From: Tannerellaceae bacterium
Lineage (GTDB): Bacteria > Bacteroidota > Bacteroidia > Bacteroidales > Tannerellaceae
Length of the DNA stretch: 8,515 nucleotides
Direction: 5' to 3'
NCBI GenBank assembly: GCA_031273385.1
Contig: JAISRY010000010.1
Location: forward strand, 1 to 8,515
Shown here: one piece after another, positions 7,288 through 8,515 of the stretch
How the letters are laid out: each line of letters starts with the position of its first letter
How positions within the stretch are numbered: the first letter of the stretch is position 1
Notes under the pieces: model-generated
Told to the model about the DNA's origin: nothing
What the model saw: the letters and a program-made list of their open reading frames with translations, nothing else
Databases searched by the model: none
Translations under genes and position numbers: made by a program

Positions 7288-7747
7288 ATCGCTTAAAGGC
7301 GCGGTCTATCTCGCGCCGGTCGTCCCGTTCCCTGATATCGTGGCGCTTGTCGTATTCTTTCTTCCCCTTGGCGATCGCGACGACGACTTTAGCCAGCCCC
7401 TTTTCGTTGATAAAGAGGCGGAGGGGCAGGGTGGTGAAGCCGCTGTTCTTGGCTTCGTTCTCTATCTTGCGGATCTCTTTGCGGGTAAGGAGGAGCTTCC
7501 GGTCGCGGCGGGTGGAATGGTTGTTGTACGTGCCGTAAAAGTATTCGGCGATATACATGTTCTTCACCCACAGCTCGCCCTTTTCTACCAGGCAGAACGT
7601 GTCGACGAGGCTGGCTTTCCCCAGGCGCAGGGACTTGATCTCCGTACCGGTGAGCACGATGCCTGCCGTAAACGTCTCGAGCAGCTCGTAATCGAACTTC
7701 GCCCGCTTGTTCTTAATCTCTACGGTATGACGGATTTTTTCTTTCAT
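7286..7747 (-). CDS. smpB: SsrA-binding protein
   Basis: A 153-residue SmpB, the usual length for the family. It binds tmRNA and delivers it to stalled ribosomes for trans-translation, acting in the cytoplasm. Family motifs are present: NKRAKFDY near the N-terminus (13-20), GTEIKSLR (34-41), KNMYIAEY (62-69), the RRDRKLLL basic segment (80-87), GKKEYDKR (128-135), and a basic C-terminal tail ([13 protein letters not shown]) of the type that enters the empty decoding centre. The start lies 13 bp after the stop of the membrane-protein gene, preceded by the purine-rich GAAGAAGAG; the stop supplies part of the metH ribosome binding site. It therefore sits in the middle of a three-gene operon. No tmRNA gene was found in the window. 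Confidence 0.97.
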   Translation of the reverse strand: MKEKIRHTVEIKNKRAKFDYELLETFTAGIVLTGTEIKSLRLGKASLVDTFCLVEKGELWVKNMYIAEYFYGTYNNHSTRRDRKLLLTRKEIRKIENEAKNSGFTTLPLRLFINEKGLAKVVVAIAKGKKEYDKRHDIRERDDRREIDRAFKR

Positions 7748-7760
7748 CTCTTCTTCGGTG

Positions 7761-8327
7761 TTAAATGCGTAATCCTGGCATGAGCATAAATAATATGGTA
7801 TTGATCAGCTCCGGTATGGCGACGATAAAGACGGTCGCCGCCGCGACGAACTTCAGGCGGATATCCTCTTCCACTTTCATATACGGAACGGCGCCCTCCC
7901 ATACAATATATACCGTGTACAATATAAATATGCGCAGGAAAAAAAATTCGGGAAGCAGCAGCAGGATGGTATTCAGTGCAAACATCAGGGCGGAAGAGTA
8001 ACCGACAAACCGCTGGCACAGCTTCATATCCTTTTCTTTCCCGAAAAAGCCCGCCCATACTTCGTTCAGCAGGTAGGCCGCCAGGAAGAACCCCCCGAAA
8101 GAGGAGACCAGCGTCTTGATCGACGCCTTTAACGCCAGCTCCACATCAAACTCTTTCCTGGTAAAAAGTATACCAAGAAAAGCGGACAACGTCACCAAAC
8201 CGATCAACGGGTATACAAACCGCGCCAGGAACTCATCATCCCTCTCCTTTCTCTTCGAAAGCGCATAAAACGCTTTCGCAGGCTGGGAAATAATAACGAT
8301 GATCCAATTGAATAGCTCCTTATACAT
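7761..8327 (-). CDS. Yip1-family integral membrane protein
   Basis: A hydrophobic protein of 188 residues from the chosen start (MYKELFNW), with about five transmembrane helices near residues 35-55, 67-90, 105-125, 128-145 and 158-182. The pattern, with SQPAKAF near the N-terminus and WEGAVPYM before the last helix, fits the Yip1 domain proteins common in Bacteroidota (PF04893). Their bacterial function is not established. An upstream in-frame ATG at 8342 would give 193 residues (MEKRK...), and a frame starting at 8447 would give 228. The longest form is unlikely, because its first 35 codons read through a 7-bp tandem repeat and the promoter motif. With the -7 element at 8353-8360 and transcription starting near 8346, the ATG at 8342 would be almost leaderless, so 8327, preceded by AAGAGAAAG, is preferred. 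It is the first gene of the operon with smpB and metH. Confidence 0.82.
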   Translation of the reverse strand: MYKELFNWIIVIISQPAKAFYALSKRKERDDEFLARFVYPLIGLVTLSAFLGILFTRKEFDVELALKASIKTLVSSFGGFFLAAYLLNEVWAGFFGKEKDMKLCQRFVGYSSALMFALNTILLLLPEFFFLRIFILYTVYIVWEGAVPYMKVEEDIRLKFVAAATVFIVAIPELINTILFMLMPGLRI

Positions 8328-8352
8328 CTTTCTCTTTTCCATTATTGAAATG

Positions 8353-8360
8353 CAAAAGTA
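8353..8360 (-). promoter_or_regulatory. Predicted -7 element of the Yip1-smpB-metH operon
   Basis: On the minus strand TACTTTTG matches TAnnTTTG exactly. Transcription would begin around 8346, giving a leader of about 19 nt to the ATG at 8327. No TTTG box is seen at the expected -33 distance; that position falls in the 7-bp repeat, so any change in repeat number would alter the promoter's upstream half. Confidence 0.5.
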
Positions 8361-8370
8361 CAAAAAAAAG

Positions 8371-8398
8371 TTGAGAATTGAGAGTTGAGAGTTGAGAG
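8371..8398. repeat. 7-bp tandem repeat, four units
   Basis: TTGAGAA at 8371 is followed by three TTGAGAG units at 8378, 8385 and 8392. The minus strand reads CTCTCAA repeats. Short arrays of this kind are frequent upstream of genes in Bacteroidota. This one sits 10 bp upstream of the -7 motif, covering the likely -33 region. Confidence 0.85.
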
Positions 8399-8423
8399 GG
8401 GTGCATTTCAAATTGTCGCGGTG

Positions 8424-8507
8424 ATGCCCGGAGGGCATGATTTTCATAACCGCAGGTCAACGACCTGCGGGGTAAGGATACACACCACATCACTGCCTGA
8501 AAGGCAG
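8424..8507. repeat. Cluster of three perfect hairpins with 3-nt loops (REP-like)
   Basis: Three unrelated perfect inverted repeats follow one another, each with a three-base loop: ATGCCC/GGGCAT at 8424-8438 with loop GGA, CCGCAGGTC/GACCTGCGG at 8450-8470 with loop AAC, and CTGCCT/AGGCAG at 8493-8507 with loop GAA. Stems are 6, 9 and 6 bp. None is followed by a T-run, so they do not look like intrinsic terminators. Successive short imperfectly spaced hairpins between genes are characteristic of REP/BIME-type elements mobilised by IS200/IS605-related transposases, which is my inference here. The cluster reaches nearly to the window edge and may continue. Confidence 0.7.
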
Positions 8508-8515
8508 GACAATCT

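Noticed and set aside
7286..7747. tmRNA (ssrA) gene close to smpB
   Set aside because: The flanks are occupied by coding sequence with 13-bp gaps; no tRNA-like end or tag reading frame is visible.
8424..8507. Intrinsic terminator of an upstream gene
   Set aside because: None of the three stems is followed by a T-run on either strand.
8343..8515. Cobalamin riboswitch controlling the operon that contains metH
   Set aside because: The predicted leader is only about 20 nt, and I see no B12-box or the multi-helix layout. The hairpins lie upstream of the promoter motif.

Overview
The window looks like a stretch of Bacteroidales (Bacteroidota) chromosome. Three things support this: the protein family types, the -7 promoter motif TAnnTTTG found upstream of three genes, and a PorT-like outer-membrane barrel. 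Coding DNA is fairly GC-rich. I cannot fix the genus; a Tannerellaceae/Barnesiellaceae-like member is a guess.

Layout. Positions 1-547 hold no credible gene but are unusually dense in repeats: inverted repeats, a 32-bp direct repeat, a perfect-period 21-bp tandem array, and a 22-bp quasi-palindromic array that runs into the stop codon of the next gene. On the minus strand, pyrB, pyrI and an outer-membrane beta-barrel gene (2648 down to 548) form a tight operon with an 11-bp gap and then a 4-bp ATGA overlap. Divergent from pyrB, across 92 bp carrying a promoter motif on each strand, is a plus-strand metallo-beta-lactamase-fold hydrolase (2741-3568). Its end overlaps by 16 bp the end of metH, which lies on the minus strand. 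A second minus-strand operon runs from about 8327 down to 3553: a five-helix Yip1-type membrane protein, smpB, and cobalamin-dependent metH, with 13-bp gaps. The right edge (8343-8515) has a promoter motif, a 7-bp tandem repeat and three separate perfect hairpins with 3-nt loops that resemble a REP-type dispersed element.

Function. PyrB and PyrI make up aspartate transcarbamoylase, the committed step of pyrimidine synthesis, with PyrI as the allosteric subunit. MetH remethylates homocysteine using methyltetrahydrofolate and B12. SmpB is the tmRNA partner in ribosome rescue. The barrel, the membrane protein and the hydrolase have family-level assignments only.

The genes are mostly conserved housekeeping functions and I see no new multi-gene system. 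The most unexplained material is non-coding: the two abutting arrays at 360-551 and the hairpin cluster at 8424-8507. Among proteins, the reactivation domain of MetH carries an inserted CxxC segment and an Asn where the E. coli enzyme has an AdoMet-contacting Asp.
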